64,000 bases of DNA. It comes from Massilia phosphatilytica. GTDB lineage: Bacteria; Pseudomonadota; Gammaproteobacteria; Burkholderiales; Burkholderiaceae_D. A model generated the notes under the pieces. That model was not told where the DNA came from and did no database searches. It saw only the letters and a program-made list of their open reading frames with translations. The translations under genes were made by a program, and so were the position numbers. Location: the NCBI RefSeq assembly GCF_002968015.1, contig NZ_PUIP01000007.1, positions 124,001-188,000 on the forward strand, written 5' to 3'. Below, piece after piece: positions 63,978 to 64,000 of the stretch; position 1 is the first letter of the stretch, and each line of letters begins with the position of its first letter.

Positions 63978-64000
63978 ATGGCGACGCTCACGTATTCCCG
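63978..64000 (+). CDS. Possible start of the next gene, cut by the window edge
   Basis: ATG at 63978 one base after the porin stop opens a frame (MATLTYS...) to the window end. There is no clear ribosome binding site, and seven codons are too few to identify anything. Confidence 0.25.

Overview
The window is GC-rich, densely coded chromosomal DNA from a Gram-negative bacterium. Gene content points to a betaproteobacterium of the Oxalobacteraceae (Massilia/Telluria/Duganella type): hemCDXY divergent from ppc, an NAD synthetase next to a PII gene, a RpoD with a long Ala/Pro/Glu-rich N-terminus, a PEP-CTERM exported protein, and many TonB-dependent receptors and LysR regulators. This is inferred from gene content; no rRNA or tRNA gene was seen. 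Most long open frames opposite the genes are GC-driven shadows and are omitted.

Layout. 1-3.1 kb: end of an unidentified gene, a bacteriophytochrome histidine kinase and a TRIC-type channel protein. 3.1-6.7 kb: PII protein and glutamine-dependent NAD synthetase, divergent from a FemAB-like acyltransferase. 6.7-11.8 kb (minus): a cobalamin riboswitch leads an operon of an ExbB/TolQ-like proton channel, a DUF2149 protein and an exported, membrane-anchored CobN-like chelatase. 11.8-21.7 kb: a GNAT/LysR pair divergent from a TonB-dependent receptor, an alpha/beta hydrolase and a five-gene Liv-type ABC importer, probably one uptake and hydrolysis system. 21.8-24.4 kb: PEP-CTERM protein, small secreted protein and PA-domain metalloprotease. 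24.4-32.6 kb: pyrophosphatase, a small exported protein, hemCDXY (minus) and ppc (plus). 32.6-35.8 kb: a chemoreceptor between two paralogous outer-membrane proteins. 35.9-39.3 kb: MFS exporter/MarR pair, then GST/LysR pair.

39.4-43.9 kb: rpoD, a 580-base gap with structured elements, ProQ-like RNA chaperone and an RNase D-like exonuclease. 43.9-46.4 kb: mono-, di- and triheme c-type cytochromes. 46.4-47.8 kb: an IS110-family (IS1111-type) element that appears to separate a small gene from its ribosome binding site. 48-50.3 kb: DUF4865, tautomerase and carboxymuconolactone-decarboxylase-like genes divergent from their LysR regulator. 50.3-55.1 kb: a PilT/DotB-like ATPase, a GH3 glycosidase and a DUF2807 protein. 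55.2-58.8 kb (minus): a copper-linked set (DUF2946, PCu(A)C, YcnI, TonB-dependent receptor). 58.8-64 kb: YaeQ, PurU, a REP-like inverted repeat, a zinc-free oxidoreductase, a KGG stress protein, a YgjP-like metalloprotease and a porin-like protein.

The strongest candidate for an under-described system is the riboswitch-controlled ExbB-like/DUF2149/CobN-like operon. All three proteins are predicted to sit in or across the inner membrane, so it looks like a proton-motive-force-coupled periplasmic tetrapyrrole metal-handling machine rather than a cytoplasmic cobaltochelatase.
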